A DNA stretch of 64,000 nucleotides from Bacteroidota bacterium (GCA_018829205.1 JAHJUE010000010.1:308201-372200), one strand, 5' to 3'; counted from the first letter of the stretch, positions 51,013-60,468 are shown. Notes: generated by a model not told the origin, from the sequence alone. Made by a program: numbers and translations.

Positions 51013-54000
51013 ATGAAACAGGGAATTAAATTTAATCCGAACTTTATTGTTTATATAGTAATTGCAGCAATAATTATTTTTGCAAGCGCTCCACTTTTTG
51101 CCAAAGGCGACCGCATAAGAATTGAACGCGTTTCTTTGGAAGAAGGTGTCTCGCATAACATGGTTTTTTCTGTTCTCCAGGACAGCAAAGGATTTATGTG
51201 GTTCGGGACAATGTTCGGACTTATCAAATACGACGGAAAGAAGTATACGGTTTACAGGCACGATCCCAAAAGAGATTCAACGCTGTCAAACGATGATATT
51301 GTTTCGATGCTAGAAGACAGTCACGGTAATTTATGGGCAGGATCTTTCGGCGGCGGATTGAATAAATTTAACCGAGCAACAGGGAATTTTGAAAGGTATG
51401 ATGTAGGGTTCTTTAATCTAGAAGATGAATGGAACGGGAGAATTTGGGCGCTTAACGAAGATAAAGAAAACTTTATATGGATAGGTACAGACGGGGCGGG
51501 TTTGTTTAAATTAAATCCATATACAAAAGAATATAAAGTGTTCCGGAAAAATGAAGATGACTCGCTAAGCTCAATAAGCAGCAATTATGTTAACGATATT
51601 CTAATTGAAGATGACGGCTCTCTTTGGCTTGGAACAGGTAAAGGAGTTTTAAACAAATTTAACGAATCAACTTCTAAATTCGAACATTATGAAATAAAAC
51701 TAACGCCCGGGCTTGAGGATACAAAATTTATAACGAAAATTTCCAATGATGAAAATAACAGATTCTGGCTTGCCACAGATAACGGAATTATAATTTTTAA
51801 TAAAGAAACAAAAAAGTTCACTCGTCCTCAAAGCGCAGAATTAAACAGATTAAACGGAACCCCGATAAACGGAATTTACAAGGATACTGAAAATAGAATT
51901 TGGATTGGTTCGGGAGTAGGATTGTTTTTATTTGATCCGGTTACTGAAAAACTTACCCACTTTGCCCATCAGCCGAATAACGCGAATTCCTTAAGCGGAA
52001 ATAATGTAATAGCGATCTGCGAAGATAACTCAGGCATTATATGGATAGGAAACTATTTAGGCGGTATTGATAAAATTTATGTAAACAAGGATAAGTTCGC
52101 GACATTCAGGAGAATTCCTAACGACCCGAATAGTTTAAGCAGCAACCAGGTGTTTGAATTTATGGAAGATGATAACGGTTACGTTTGGATTGCGACGGAG
52201 TTTGGTTTAAATAGGTTCGATACCGATCTTAAAACTTCTGTAAAATTATTTCATAATCCAAATAATGTAAACAGCATCTCGCATAATAATGTTAGAACGC
52301 TTTGTCTTGATCCATACGGCAACTATTGGATAGGAACATTAAACGGTTTGGATAAAATTGATAAAAATTTAAGAAAAATCTACCATTTCAAACATGATGA
52401 AAATGATTCTACTAGTTTAAGCAGTAATAGAATTAATAAAATATTTATTGACAGCCGTGGTGTCTTATGGGTCGGCACCGATAACGGCTTAAATATGTTC
52501 GATGAAAAAACAAATAAATGGCAGAAATATCTTCCGGATAAAGAGGATAATAAAAACAGTATTAACGCTATTTATATTCTATCAATTTATGAAGACAGCA
52601 ATAATGATTTATGGATCGGTACTTATAGGGGGCTAAATAAATTTAATAGAAAAACGAAAAAATTTATTCATTATAAGCAGGAACCGACAAACCCCAACAG
52701 CATTAGTAATAATTATGTTTTTTGCATTTACGAAGCTGCGGATAAATCTTTTTGGGTAGGTACCGGCGGCGGACTTAATAAATTCGACAGAGAAAAGGGG
52801 GAATTTAAATATTATTCCGAAAAAGACGGACTGCCAAATGAAGTTATATGCGGAATTATGGAAGATGAAAACGGATATCTTTATTTAAGCACTCACCGCG
52901 GTATATCGCAATTTAATCCTTTAACAGATACCTTTATAAATTTTGACGTCGCCGACGGTTTACAGAGTAATATGTTTATGCAGGGAGCTTTTCTAAAACG
53001 TAAAAACGGCGAAATGCTTTTCGGCGGAATTAACGGCTTTAATGTTTTTAATGCCGATCAATTGGTTATTAATCCTAATCAGCCCCCGGTTTATTTAACT
53101 GCAATTAAAAAATTCGACGAGATTCTTTACTTAAACAAGGATATAACCGCGATAAAAGAAATTGAGTTTTCATATAATGATAATTTTATAACTTTTGAAT
53201 TCGCTGCTCTGGATTATATAAATCCCGATAAAAACCAGTACCAGTATATGCTTACCGGAATAAATGAAAATTGGATTAACAACGGGAATATAAACTTTGC
53301 CAGTTATACCAACCTTCCGCCGGGTAATTACAAATTTATGGTACGGGCTTCAAATAGCGACCGCGTGTGGAATGATAAACCGTTTGAAATTTCCGTTATT
53401 ATTAATCCGCCTTTCTGGCAAACCTGGTGGTTCTTTTTATTCGTTATTGTTTTCTCCGTAAGCGGTCTATTTGTTATTCACGGACAACGAGTAAAAAGCG
53501 AAATAACTAAAGCGCTTGAAATTAAAAAAGCGCGGGAACAGGAAAACGTAAATGTAAGAAAAAAAGCCGCCGATGATTTTCACGACGAACTTGGACACAG
53601 ACTTACAAAAATATCTTTATACAGCGAAATTATAAAAAGAAACACAAAGGATCTGCCTCCAAATCTTATGAATTATCTTGATAAAATTGGTGAAACTTCA
53701 AGCACTCTTTCATTCGGAGTTAGGGATTTTATCTGGACTTTAGATCCCGAAAAAGATACTCTTTATGATGTGATTATTAGGCTAAAAGATTTCGGCGACG
53801 ATATATTTGATAAAACAGGAATTGCGTTCCGCGTAAAAGGAATCGAAAAAGAATTTGATACTATTAAACTTTCTATGGATTGGCGGAGACATTTAACATT
53901 AATTTTCAAAGAAGCGATGAATAACATCTTAAAGTACGCGAATTGTTCAAACGTTACTCTTACGGTTGAACTTAATAATAAAACCATTCATATGACCGTT

Positions 54001-54156
54001 GAAGACGACGGTAAAGGTTTTAATTTGGATAAAATTAAAAAAGGACGCGGATTAAAGAGTATGAAAATCAGAGCTCAAAATTTAAAGGGAAGTATAAACG
54101 TAAGCTCAAATTACGATAACGGAACAATAGTAGAATTTATTGGAGAACTGGTTTAA
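51013..54156 (+). CDS. Two-component sensor kinase with periplasmic beta-propeller (Reg_prop/Y_Y_Y)
   Basis: The protein has 1047 residues. A signal anchor is followed by about a dozen ligand-binding propeller strands of the Reg_prop type, recurring as 'DSKGFMWFGT', 'DSHGNLWAGS', 'DNSGIIWIGN', 'DSRGVLWVGT' and 'DSNNDLWIGT'. A Y_Y_Y domain ('YQYMLTGINENW', 'YTNLPPGNYKFMVRAS') leads to one membrane helix ('WWFFLFVIVFSVSGLFVI', about residue 810). The HisKA_3 phosphoacceptor is His857 in 'KAADDFHDELGHRLTKISLY', with an ATPase domain after it ('EDDGKGFNLDKIKKGRGLKS'). Such sensors bind extracellular ligands, often glycans, but no glycan-use genes are adjacent. Its regulator follows 70 bases later. 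Confidence 0.92.
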   Translation: MKQGIKFNPNFIVYIVIAAIIIFASAPLFAKGDRIRIERVSLEEGVSHNMVFSVLQDSKGFMWFGTMFGLIKYDGKKYTVYRHDPKRDSTLSNDDIVSMLEDSHGNLWAGSFGGGLNKFNRATGNFERYDVGFFNLEDEWNGRIWALNEDKENFIWIGTDGAGLFKLNPYTKEYKVFRKNEDDSLSSISSNYVNDILIEDDGSLWLGTGKGVLNKFNESTSKFEHYEIKLTPGLEDTKFITKISNDENNRFWLATDNGIIIFNKETKKFTRPQSAELNRLNGTPINGIYKDTENRIWIGSGVGLFLFDPVTEKLTHFAHQPNNANSLSGNNVIAICEDNSGIIWIGNYLGGIDKIYVNKDKFATFRRIPNDPNSLSSNQVFEFMEDDNGYVWIATEFGLNRFDTDLKTSVKLFHNPNNVNSISHNNVRTLCLDPYGNYWIGTLNGLDKIDKNLRKIYHFKHDENDSTSLSSNRINKIFIDSRGVLWVGTDNGLNMFDEKTNKWQKYLPDKEDNKNSINAIYILSIYEDSNNDLWIGTYRGLNKFNRKTKKFIHYKQEPTNPNSISNNYVFCIYEAADKSFWVGTGGGLNKFDREKGEFKYYSEKDGLPNEVICGIMEDENGYLYLSTHRGISQFNPLTDTFINFDVADGLQSNMFMQGAFLKRKNGEMLFGGINGFNVFNADQLVINPNQPPVYLTAIKKFDEILYLNKDITAIKEIEFSYNDNFITFEFAALDYINPDKNQYQYMLTGINENWINNGNINFASYTNLPPGNYKFMVRASNSDRVWNDKPFEISVIINPPFWQTWWFFLFVIVFSVSGLFVIHGQRVKSEITKALEIKKAREQENVNVRKKAADDFHDELGHRLTKISLYSEIIKRNTKDLPPNLMNYLDKIGETSSTLSFGVRDFIWTLDPEKDTLYDVIIRLKDFGDDIFDKTGIAFRVKGIEKEFDTIKLSMDWRRHLTLIFKEAMNNILKYANCSNVTLTVELNNKTIHMTVEDDGKGFNLDKIKKGRGLKSMKIRAQNLKGSINVSSNYDNGTIVEFIGELV

Positions 54157-54226
54157 CAATTTAATAAACTAAGTATATCAATAAATTATTCTATATCTTT
54201 CCTAAAATAAAAAGTAAAATTTTTGT

Positions 54227-54850
54227 ATGGAAAAAATTACTGTTTCAATAGTTGAAGACGATGATGAAATAAGAGAAAGCCTGGCACTTCTTATTAGCGG
54301 TACTCCGGGTTTCGAGTGTTTAACTACATACGAAGACTGCGAATCTTCTTTTGAAGGCATTGAGGAAGAAAGACCCGATGTTGTGCTTATGGATATTGGA
54401 CTCCCCGGAATGTCGGGTATTGATGGAATTAAAATATTAAAACAGAAACTGCCCGATTTGGATATTCTTGTCATTTCAATTAGAGAAAACGACAAAACTG
54501 TTTTTGACGCCCTGTGCAACGGCGCTTCCGGTTATTTGATTAAAGAAACTCCTCCTGCAAGAATACTTGAAGCAATAAGAGAAGTGAAACACGGCGGCGC
54601 GCCTATGAGCACGCAAATTGCAAGAATGGTTGTAAATTCCTTCAAAATAACACCTTCCGATTCTTTAACTCAAAGAGAAACCGAAGTTCTTACTCAACTT
54701 TGCAAAGGAATGAGTTATAAAATGATTGCCGATTCTCTGTTTATTAGCGAAGAAACAGTAAGAAGACACATTAAAAGTATTTACCGCAAATTGGAAGTCC
54801 ATTCCAAATCCGAAGCGGTTGCTAAAGCCATTAAGGAAAAACTGGTTTAA
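54227..54850 (+). CDS. NarL/FixJ-type response regulator, partner of the propeller kinase
   Basis: The protein has 207 residues. The receiver has acidic residues in 'VSIVEDDDEI', phospho-Asp56 in 'PDVVLMDIGLPGMSG', and Lys in 'GYLIKETPPARILEAI'. The C-terminal LuxR helix-turn-helix reads 'LTQRETEVLTQLCKGMSYKM' and 'SEETVRRHIKSIYRKLEV'. The HisKA_3 kinase directly upstream is the natural partner class for this regulator family, so the two form one system. Targets are unknown. The strongly folded intergenic region described separately begins about 117 bases after the stop. Confidence 0.93.
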   Translation: MEKITVSIVEDDDEIRESLALLISGTPGFECLTTYEDCESSFEGIEEERPDVVLMDIGLPGMSGIDGIKILKQKLPDLDILVISIRENDKTVFDALCNGASGYLIKETPPARILEAIREVKHGGAPMSTQIARMVVNSFKITPSDSLTQRETEVLTQLCKGMSYKMIADSLFISEETVRRHIKSIYRKLEVHSKSEAVAKAIKEKLV

Positions 54851-54967
54851 CAGTACTTTTCTATCCCCCACTTTTAAAATGCCCCTTTTGGGTTATAGAC
54901 ATCCTTGCATATTCTATATATTCTTGTATTAGAATTTATAAAGAATTTTATTTTTGATAATATGATT

Positions 54968-55190
54968 TAGTGCCTCCCAGCACTAGGCAGACTGTAAACC
55001 AAATAATTTCAAAATTTGCAGTCTGCCAAATTTTAATTTGGCTGCGATATATTTCTAATAAATTTATCTCGTCACAGCAAAGCTGCTCTGAAAAGCACAC
55101 AAAGAAAGGGCGATTCTTTTTTTTCAGAGAGAAAAAAATTGAGGACTTACCTTTGAACCTAGCAGTCAAATGGTAAGTCCTCTTTTTTTT
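54968..55190 (+). ncRNA. Candidate structured non-coding RNA ending in a strong terminator
   Basis: Several inverted repeats lie end to end. TAGTGC/GCACTA (54968-54985); GGCAGACTG (54986-54994) with CAGTCTGCC (55019-55027); GCCAAAT (55025-55031) with ATTTGGC (55036-55042), which shares three bases with the previous arm; CAGC/GCTG (55075-55085); CTCTGAAAA (55086-55094) with TTTTCAGAG (55121-55129). The last is a rho-independent terminator: GAGGACTTACC (55141-55151) pairs with GGTAAGTCCTC (55172-55182), extended by TTTGA/TCAAA, then eight T residues. A TAATAT box at 54958-54963 could be a -10, placing the start close to the first hairpin. Frames across it look like noise. It matches no RNA family that I recognise. 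Confidence 0.6.
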
Positions 55191-55343
55191 ATTGTTTTTT
55201 TTACAATCTACTTTTAAGCCCGATAAAAACTACAACCATTCTAAACTAAAAAAAATACTAAAACCTTTGACCGGATAAAATTTTATATTAGTTGTCTTTT
55301 TTTTCATTCGTTTGTATGTTTACAAATAATATCAAAGTAAAAA

Positions 55344-55988
55344 ATGAAGAATTCTGCTAACAATACATTAATTAATATTTGGAAGAAGAGATTTTCAGAT
55401 AAAAAATTAAGAAATGAATTCTTAATTGTAATCACGGTTTTAATTATTTCCCTTATTTCCTTATCAAACTTTCTGCTTTTTAATGAATTACGTTCAGGCG
55501 CTTCAATAAATGATCCCGTTTTAAATTTATTCCATCCGGCTGATTTTACCTGGCTTACATTTCTAGTGATTTATTCGGGAATTATAATAGCAATAGTACA
55601 TTTAATTAAAAATCCCGATAAACTAACATTGGCTTTATTATCATATGCTATTACGGCGTTTTTCAGAATCGCCGCTATGTATTCGCTTCCGTTAAATCCG
55701 CCTGAACATATAATTCCGCTTAATGATCCTTTTGTGCAGTTATTCGGAACAGGAAATATTTTATTAAAAGATTTGTTTTTTTCGGGACATACTTCTACTT
55801 TATTTCTGTTATTTCTCGTAATTAGCGAGAAAAAAATAAAATACATTTTTTTAGTTTTAACAGGTTTAGTGGCTGTTTTTGTATTAATACAGCATGTGCA
55901 TTATACGGTTGATGTTATTGCCGCCCCTTTTTTCGCTTTCGGTTCTTTTGTTCTGGCGGAAAAATTTTTGTTTTTTATTAAAAAATAA
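55344..55988 (+). CDS. PAP2/sphingomyelin-synthase-like membrane protein
   Basis: The protein has 214 residues with about six membrane helices. 'DLFFSGHTSTLFLLFLV' and 'HVHYTVDVIAAPFF' are the two active-site motifs of the PAP2_C (sphingomyelin-synthase-like) group, which supply the His-His-Asp triad. Such enzymes transfer or remove phosphate-linked head groups on lipids; in bacteria members may act on phosphatidic acid, ceramide derivatives or other prenyl/lipid phosphates. The substrate here is unknown. A free-standing B12-binding protein gene follows 67 bases later and may share its transcript. Confidence 0.82.
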   Translation: MKNSANNTLINIWKKRFSDKKLRNEFLIVITVLIISLISLSNFLLFNELRSGASINDPVLNLFHPADFTWLTFLVIYSGIIIAIVHLIKNPDKLTLALLSYAITAFFRIAAMYSLPLNPPEHIIPLNDPFVQLFGTGNILLKDLFFSGHTSTLFLLFLVISEKKIKYIFLVLTGLVAVFVLIQHVHYTVDVIAAPFFAFGSFVLAEKFLFFIKK

Positions 55989-56055
55989 TTCTCTTAATGG
56001 AATTATTATTAAAAAAGTTTTGTTCATATACACACGAAATAAATACGGTAATAAT

Positions 56056-56700
56056 ATGATTACAGAAACGGTATATTTACATTTTTTGAACGCTATTTCC
56101 GAAGGGAATAAAAAAGAGTGCATTAATATTGTGGAAGATCAGTTAAATAATTATACGGGTATAAAAGATATTTACACAAAACTTATTCAACGATCGATGT
56201 ATAAAATAGGTAATGATTGGGAGAAAAATAGAACCAGCGTTGCCGCCGAACATATTGCAACAAACATTTCAGCCAGCCTTTTAAGTATTATCTATCCTCA
56301 AATTATTAAAACGGAAAAAAACGGTAAAAAAATTGTAATGACCTGTATTGATAAAGAATTCCACGAATTGGGGGCTAGAATTATTTCCGACTATTTTGAA
56401 TATAAAGGTTGGGAGTCAATTTACCTTGGCGCCAATACTCCGCAAAATGAAATAATTGAAATTATTGATTTGAAAGAACCGGAATTGGTGGGAATTTCTT
56501 GCAACTTTTATATGAATATTTTAAGATTATTAAAACTGATAAATGAACTCAACTCCAAATTTCCTAAACAGAAAATTATTATCGGCGGTCAAGCTATAAA
56601 TCACGATAATATTGAAATGTTCACTAAATTTAAAAATGTTACCGTAATATCCGACCTCGACAATGTAGATAAATACTTAAAGAAGAATTTTAAAAACTAG
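56056..56700 (+). CDS. Free-standing cobalamin-binding sensor-like protein
   Basis: The product has 214 residues from ATG 56056; an upstream extension would run into the previous gene. A four-helix cap carries the W-x9-EH motif, Trp55 and Glu65-His66, in 'NDWEKNRTSVAAEHIATNIS'. The B12 Rossmann domain has ExHxxG at Glu101-His103-Gly106 in 'DKEFHELGARIISDYFEYKG', then 'GWESIYLGANTPQNEII'. These are features of CarH, LitR and AerR, in which His of ExHxxG binds cobalt and light or cofactor state is sensed. The MerR helix-turn-helix of CarH is missing, so it must act through a protein partner or bind B12 for another purpose. Confidence 0.87.
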   Translation: MITETVYLHFLNAISEGNKKECINIVEDQLNNYTGIKDIYTKLIQRSMYKIGNDWEKNRTSVAAEHIATNISASLLSIIYPQIIKTEKNGKKIVMTCIDKEFHELGARIISDYFEYKGWESIYLGANTPQNEIIEIIDLKEPELVGISCNFYMNILRLLKLINELNSKFPKQKIIIGGQAINHDNIEMFTKFKNVTVISDLDNVDKYLKKNFKN

Positions 56701-56785
56701 CCTATAAATTCTTCATTACATTTCTATACGTAGATAAATTTCATATTTTTGTGGTAATTTATCGCAATTCAAATCAGGAGTCAGA

Positions 56786-59182
56786 ATGCCCCCACGTTAT
56801 ATTTTCAAAAGTATATCAATAATAATAATTGCTTTTATATTATCAGGCTGCAGTTCAAATGAAATTGCAATTACTGATATAATTAATCCGATTAAAGTTA
56901 CCGCCGGAAAAGAAAAAAATATATTTATTCAGGATTTGTTTTACGCCGAGCATTACAATTTAAAATTTGAAAGTAATCAAAATCTTAAAGTTAATTACAA
57001 CAAAGAAGAGAACAACATTACAATTATTCCCGAAAAAAACTTTGAAGGAATAACCCTGCTTAATTTCGAAGCCGATATGAATTTATACTCTATCCCTGTT
57101 ATTTCACAAAAGGAAAATTTATACAAGTTCACTTATTCCCCGTATAAAAATTTTGAAAATCTTTCATTGTTCGGAAGTTTTAACGGCTGGAACCGTCAGG
57201 AACTTTATATGAAGGACGAAGACGGAGACGGTAGTTTCGAAATAGATGTCGCATTGGAACCGGGTGTTTATCAGTATAAGTTTTTCGGTGACGGAGAAGA
57301 AATTGCCGACCCATTAAATCCCGACAAAGTACCCAACGGTTTTGGTGATTTTAATTCAATTCGAACAATTGAAGACCCCGACACAGACAAAATATTCCTT
57401 CATGTTAAACAATATTCCAATTCAAACGGAAAAAATATTTACACGTTTGAAATTGAGTCAAAACAAAATGTTTTTAATTATAATGACGTGACAGCTCTTT
57501 TAAATAATAAAAAAATCCCGGACGAAAACATTGTTATTTCTAACAAAGAAATATCCGTCACTTTTACCAATGATGATTTATCCGGGAAAGATTTTTTAAG
57601 AGTTGTATTGAGTAAATCGGGGAAAGTATCAAACATTCAGACAATTGAAATGTATGACGGAAAACCTGCGGATAATAATAATTTTTCCTGGTACGACGGA
57701 ATAATATATTCATTAATGATTGACCGTTTTAATGACGGCGATAAAACAATAAACGTTCCCGTAAAACATGATTCTTTATCGGATAAAGCAAATTATATGG
57801 GGGGCGATCTTCAAGGAATTGTTGATAAATTAAATGACGGATATTTTGATAAACTGGGAGTTAATACATTATGGATTTCCCCGGTTTATGATAATCCGAA
57901 TGAAGCTTACCGCGAATATCCCGCACCCCATAGATATTATTCCGGTTACCACGGATATTGGCCTATCAGTCCTGATAAAGTCGAAGAAAAATTCGGCTCA
58001 ATGGACAAATTAAAAGAACTAGTAGCGGCCGCTCATAAACATAATATTAAAGTACTGCTCGATTTTGTTTCGAACCATGTTCATAAAGATCATCCCTACT
58101 TTAAGAAAAATAGAGAATGGTTCGGAGAATTAGAACTGCCCGACGGCAGACTAAATTTAAGATTCTGGGATGAATACAGATTAACGACATGGTTTGAACC
58201 GTATCTCCCCTCTTTCGATTACCTCGGTTCCAATGAAGCTTTGGAAGCTATGACGGATAATGCTGTATGGTGGCTTAAAGAAACAGGCGCCGACGGATTC
58301 CGACACGACGCTGTTAAGCATGTACCAAATGAATTCTGGAGAAGGCTGACTCAAAAATTAAAAAAAGAAGTTGAACCAAACAGGAATCTTCCTATTTATC
58401 AAATCGGCGAAACATTCGGAAGTTATGATTTGATTAGTTCGTATGTGAACAACGGTCAATTAAGCTCTCAGTTTAATTTTAACCTTTACGACGTTGCCAT
58501 TCCAACCTTTACTAATGCTAGCGGCAGCTTCAGCGCACTGGATAAAGAAATGCACAAAACTTTTTCCGTTTACGGCTCATTGCACTTAATGGGAAATGTT
58601 ATGGACAGTCACGATAAAAACAGATTTATGGCTTACGCCGACGGTGATCTTGATGTCTCCGAATGGAGCGCGGTTGAACAAGGGTGGAATAATCCGCCAT
58701 TGGTTGATAAAAAATCAAGCTACAGAAAAGCGGAACTTTATTACGCTTTTATGAATTCGATACCTGGCCTGCCGGTAATTTATTACGGAAGCGAATTTGG
58801 CATGACCGGCGCTTCCGACCCGGATAACAGAAGAATGATGAGATTCGATGATCAGATTAATGATTACGAAAAAAATATGCTAAACGAAGTGCGTAAAATT
58901 ATTAATATAAGAAAAAATCATTCAGCCTTGCGTCACGGCGATTTTTATACATTACGTGTGGATGAAAATATTTATGCCTATCTGCGTTCCGATTTTATCG
59001 AAAGAATATTGGTAGTTTTAAACAAAAGCGAAAATGAAGGCACAATAAATATTCAGCTGCCGGAATTAATAAACGCAGGTTCAGCCGAAGACCTTGTTTC
59101 AGGAGATGTGATAAATATAGAAAACGGAAATGCTGATGTCTCAGTAAACGGTATTGGATGGAGAATGTTTGTAATCAAATAA
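56786..59182 (+). CDS. GH13 alpha-amylase-family lipoprotein
   Basis: The protein has 798 residues. A lipobox 'LSGC' (Cys22) predicts a lipoprotein. Residues about 110-200 form a CBM48/AMPK-like glycogen-binding domain ('LSLFGSFNGWNRQELYMKD', 'GVYQYKFFGDGEEIADP'). The GH13 barrel has nucleophile Asp508 in 'GADGFRHDAVKH', acid/base Glu542 in 'YQIGETFG' and stabiliser Asp610 in 'NVMDSHDKNRF', plus 'VLLDFVSNHVHKDHPYF'. Neopullulanase- or cyclomaltodextrinase-like hydrolysis of alpha-glucans at the outer surface or in the periplasm is likely. No SusC/D pair is adjacent. A terminator follows. Confidence 0.92.
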   Translation: MPPRYIFKSISIIIIAFILSGCSSNEIAITDIINPIKVTAGKEKNIFIQDLFYAEHYNLKFESNQNLKVNYNKEENNITIIPEKNFEGITLLNFEADMNLYSIPVISQKENLYKFTYSPYKNFENLSLFGSFNGWNRQELYMKDEDGDGSFEIDVALEPGVYQYKFFGDGEEIADPLNPDKVPNGFGDFNSIRTIEDPDTDKIFLHVKQYSNSNGKNIYTFEIESKQNVFNYNDVTALLNNKKIPDENIVISNKEISVTFTNDDLSGKDFLRVVLSKSGKVSNIQTIEMYDGKPADNNNFSWYDGIIYSLMIDRFNDGDKTINVPVKHDSLSDKANYMGGDLQGIVDKLNDGYFDKLGVNTLWISPVYDNPNEAYREYPAPHRYYSGYHGYWPISPDKVEEKFGSMDKLKELVAAAHKHNIKVLLDFVSNHVHKDHPYFKKNREWFGELELPDGRLNLRFWDEYRLTTWFEPYLPSFDYLGSNEALEAMTDNAVWWLKETGADGFRHDAVKHVPNEFWRRLTQKLKKEVEPNRNLPIYQIGETFGSYDLISSYVNNGQLSSQFNFNLYDVAIPTFTNASGSFSALDKEMHKTFSVYGSLHLMGNVMDSHDKNRFMAYADGDLDVSEWSAVEQGWNNPPLVDKKSSYRKAELYYAFMNSIPGLPVIYYGSEFGMTGASDPDNRRMMRFDDQINDYEKNMLNEVRKIINIRKNHSALRHGDFYTLRVDENIYAYLRSDFIERILVVLNKSENEGTINIQLPELINAGSAEDLVSGDVINIENGNADVSVNGIGWRMFVIK

Positions 59183-59220
59183 TAAAATTAAATTCTTTGT
59201 GAAGTAGAATTAATCTTATA

Positions 59221-59250
59221 AAAAAGCCCGGCTATTTAACCGGGCTTTTT
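59221..59250. terminator. Bidirectional terminator after the GH13 gene
   Basis: AAAAAGCCCGG (59221-59231) pairs perfectly with CCGGGCTTTTT (59240-59250) around an eight-base loop; A and T runs on each side make it active on both strands. It separates convergent genes. Confidence 0.95.
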
Positions 59251-59277
59251 TTATTTATTATTCTTGAAAGTCAGAAA

Positions 59278-60468
59278 TCATTTAACAAGATAAATTTCTT
59301 TTTGTTTTTCGGAAAGAAATTCAACTCCGTCTTTTTTAACTACAACTTCTTCTTCAATTGTAGCGATTCCGTAGTTTTCAATAGTTAACCTCGGTTCAAT
59401 TGTAAAAACATTTCCTTCTTCAATAGGAAGATATGGAACGTTGCCGTAGCGTTCCCATTTGGGACCAAGCAGACATCCTCCGTCGTGAGCTACCCTTCCA
59501 AGCTGATGTCCTAAACCGTGCGGATATTCTTCATAACCGTTTCTAGTAATATAACCTCTGGCTACTTCATCAATCTCCCATCCTTTTTTCCCGGGTTTCA
59601 TTGCGTCGGCAGCCATCTGAATTGAATCGCGAATGATGTCGAATCCTTTCTGAACATCTGCAGGAGCTTTATCTTCTCCTTCTTTAAGTACATACCATGT
59701 GCGCTGAAGATCGCTGCAGTAACCTTTATAATTTATTCCGAAATCCATGTTTATTACGTGACCGGGTTTTATCTCTCTATCGGTTGGACCTGCGTGAGCG
59801 CCTGCTGTATCCGGGCCAGTAAAAACCGAAGGGCAATAATCTTCATGCCACGCGAAACCGAATCCTCTTTCCTTAACAATATTTTTAACAAACGCCGCTA
59901 CCTCTTTTTCGGTTTTTCCGGGCTTTAAAAATCCTGAGACTTCATCAAATATTTTTAATGTTTCTTTAATTGCTTCCTTCATTAAGGATAACTCGCTTTG
60001 AGACTTTCTTCCTCTTAATGAGGCTACAATTTCTTCCGAAGAAACAAGTTTATTTTCATATCCTGTTCCTTTTAGTATATCCATCAACTCAAGATACATG
60101 CCGTGTGTAAGCCCGTCGGCCAGACTAGAATTTCTGGAAAAGTTAACGGCTATTTTATTAGGCCTGTATTTGGACAAAACTTCGTGAAGTTTTTCGGTAA
60201 CTGATTTTAAGTAACCGTGAACGAATTTAAAAGTATCGACCAATTTCATATTTGCTACTTCAAGCGAGCCGACAATAGCGTTTGTATCGCCGTTCTTTGT
60301 TAAAATAAAAGCGGAATGCCATGTTGCGTTAGTACCCACAATCATTTCCATCATAGGATCGGGTATATTGCTGCTTTCTCTAACGAATGTCATCCACATA
60401 TCAATATTTTTTTCATTCAGTATTTCAACTGCTTGTTTCTGTTTTTCGAGTATCATTTCTTTTGACAT
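59278..60468 (-). CDS. M24-family Xaa-Pro-type aminopeptidase
   Basis: The protein has 396 residues. An N-terminal creatinase-like domain is followed by the pita-bread metallopeptidase fold. Likely metal ligands are the Asp residues in 'VINMDFGINYKGYCSDLQRT', the His in 'EYPHGLGHQLGRVAHDGG', and Glu residues in 'GNVFTIEPRLTIENYG' and 'IATIEEEVVV'. The family removes N-terminal residues preceding proline, with two divalent metals, in the cytoplasm. The sequence resembles bacterial prolidase/Xaa-Pro aminopeptidases, but the exact substrate class is not certain. The start ATG is followed by 'SKEMILEKQKQAVEIL'. Confidence 0.88.
   Translation of the reverse strand: MSKEMILEKQKQAVEILNEKNIDMWMTFVRESSNIPDPMMEMIVGTNATWHSAFILTKNGDTNAIVGSLEVANMKLVDTFKFVHGYLKSVTEKLHEVLSKYRPNKIAVNFSRNSSLADGLTHGMYLELMDILKGTGYENKLVSSEEIVASLRGRKSQSELSLMKEAIKETLKIFDEVSGFLKPGKTEKEVAAFVKNIVKERGFGFAWHEDYCPSVFTGPDTAGAHAGPTDREIKPGHVINMDFGINYKGYCSDLQRTWYVLKEGEDKAPADVQKGFDIIRDSIQMAADAMKPGKKGWEIDEVARGYITRNGYEEYPHGLGHQLGRVAHDGGCLLGPKWERYGNVPYLPIEEGNVFTIEPRLTIENYGIATIEEEVVVKKDGVEFLSEKQKEIYLVK

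Noticed and set aside
54948..55176. Two overlapping short genes on opposite strands (about 73 and 68 residues)
   Set aside because: Both read through all the hairpins and the terminator, have atypical composition, and neither has a ribosome-binding site. A folded RNA explains the region better.
54968..55190. 6S RNA, tmRNA or SRP RNA
   Set aside because: The ends do not pair as in 6S RNA, there is no tRNA-like 3' domain, and the conserved SRP loop is missing.
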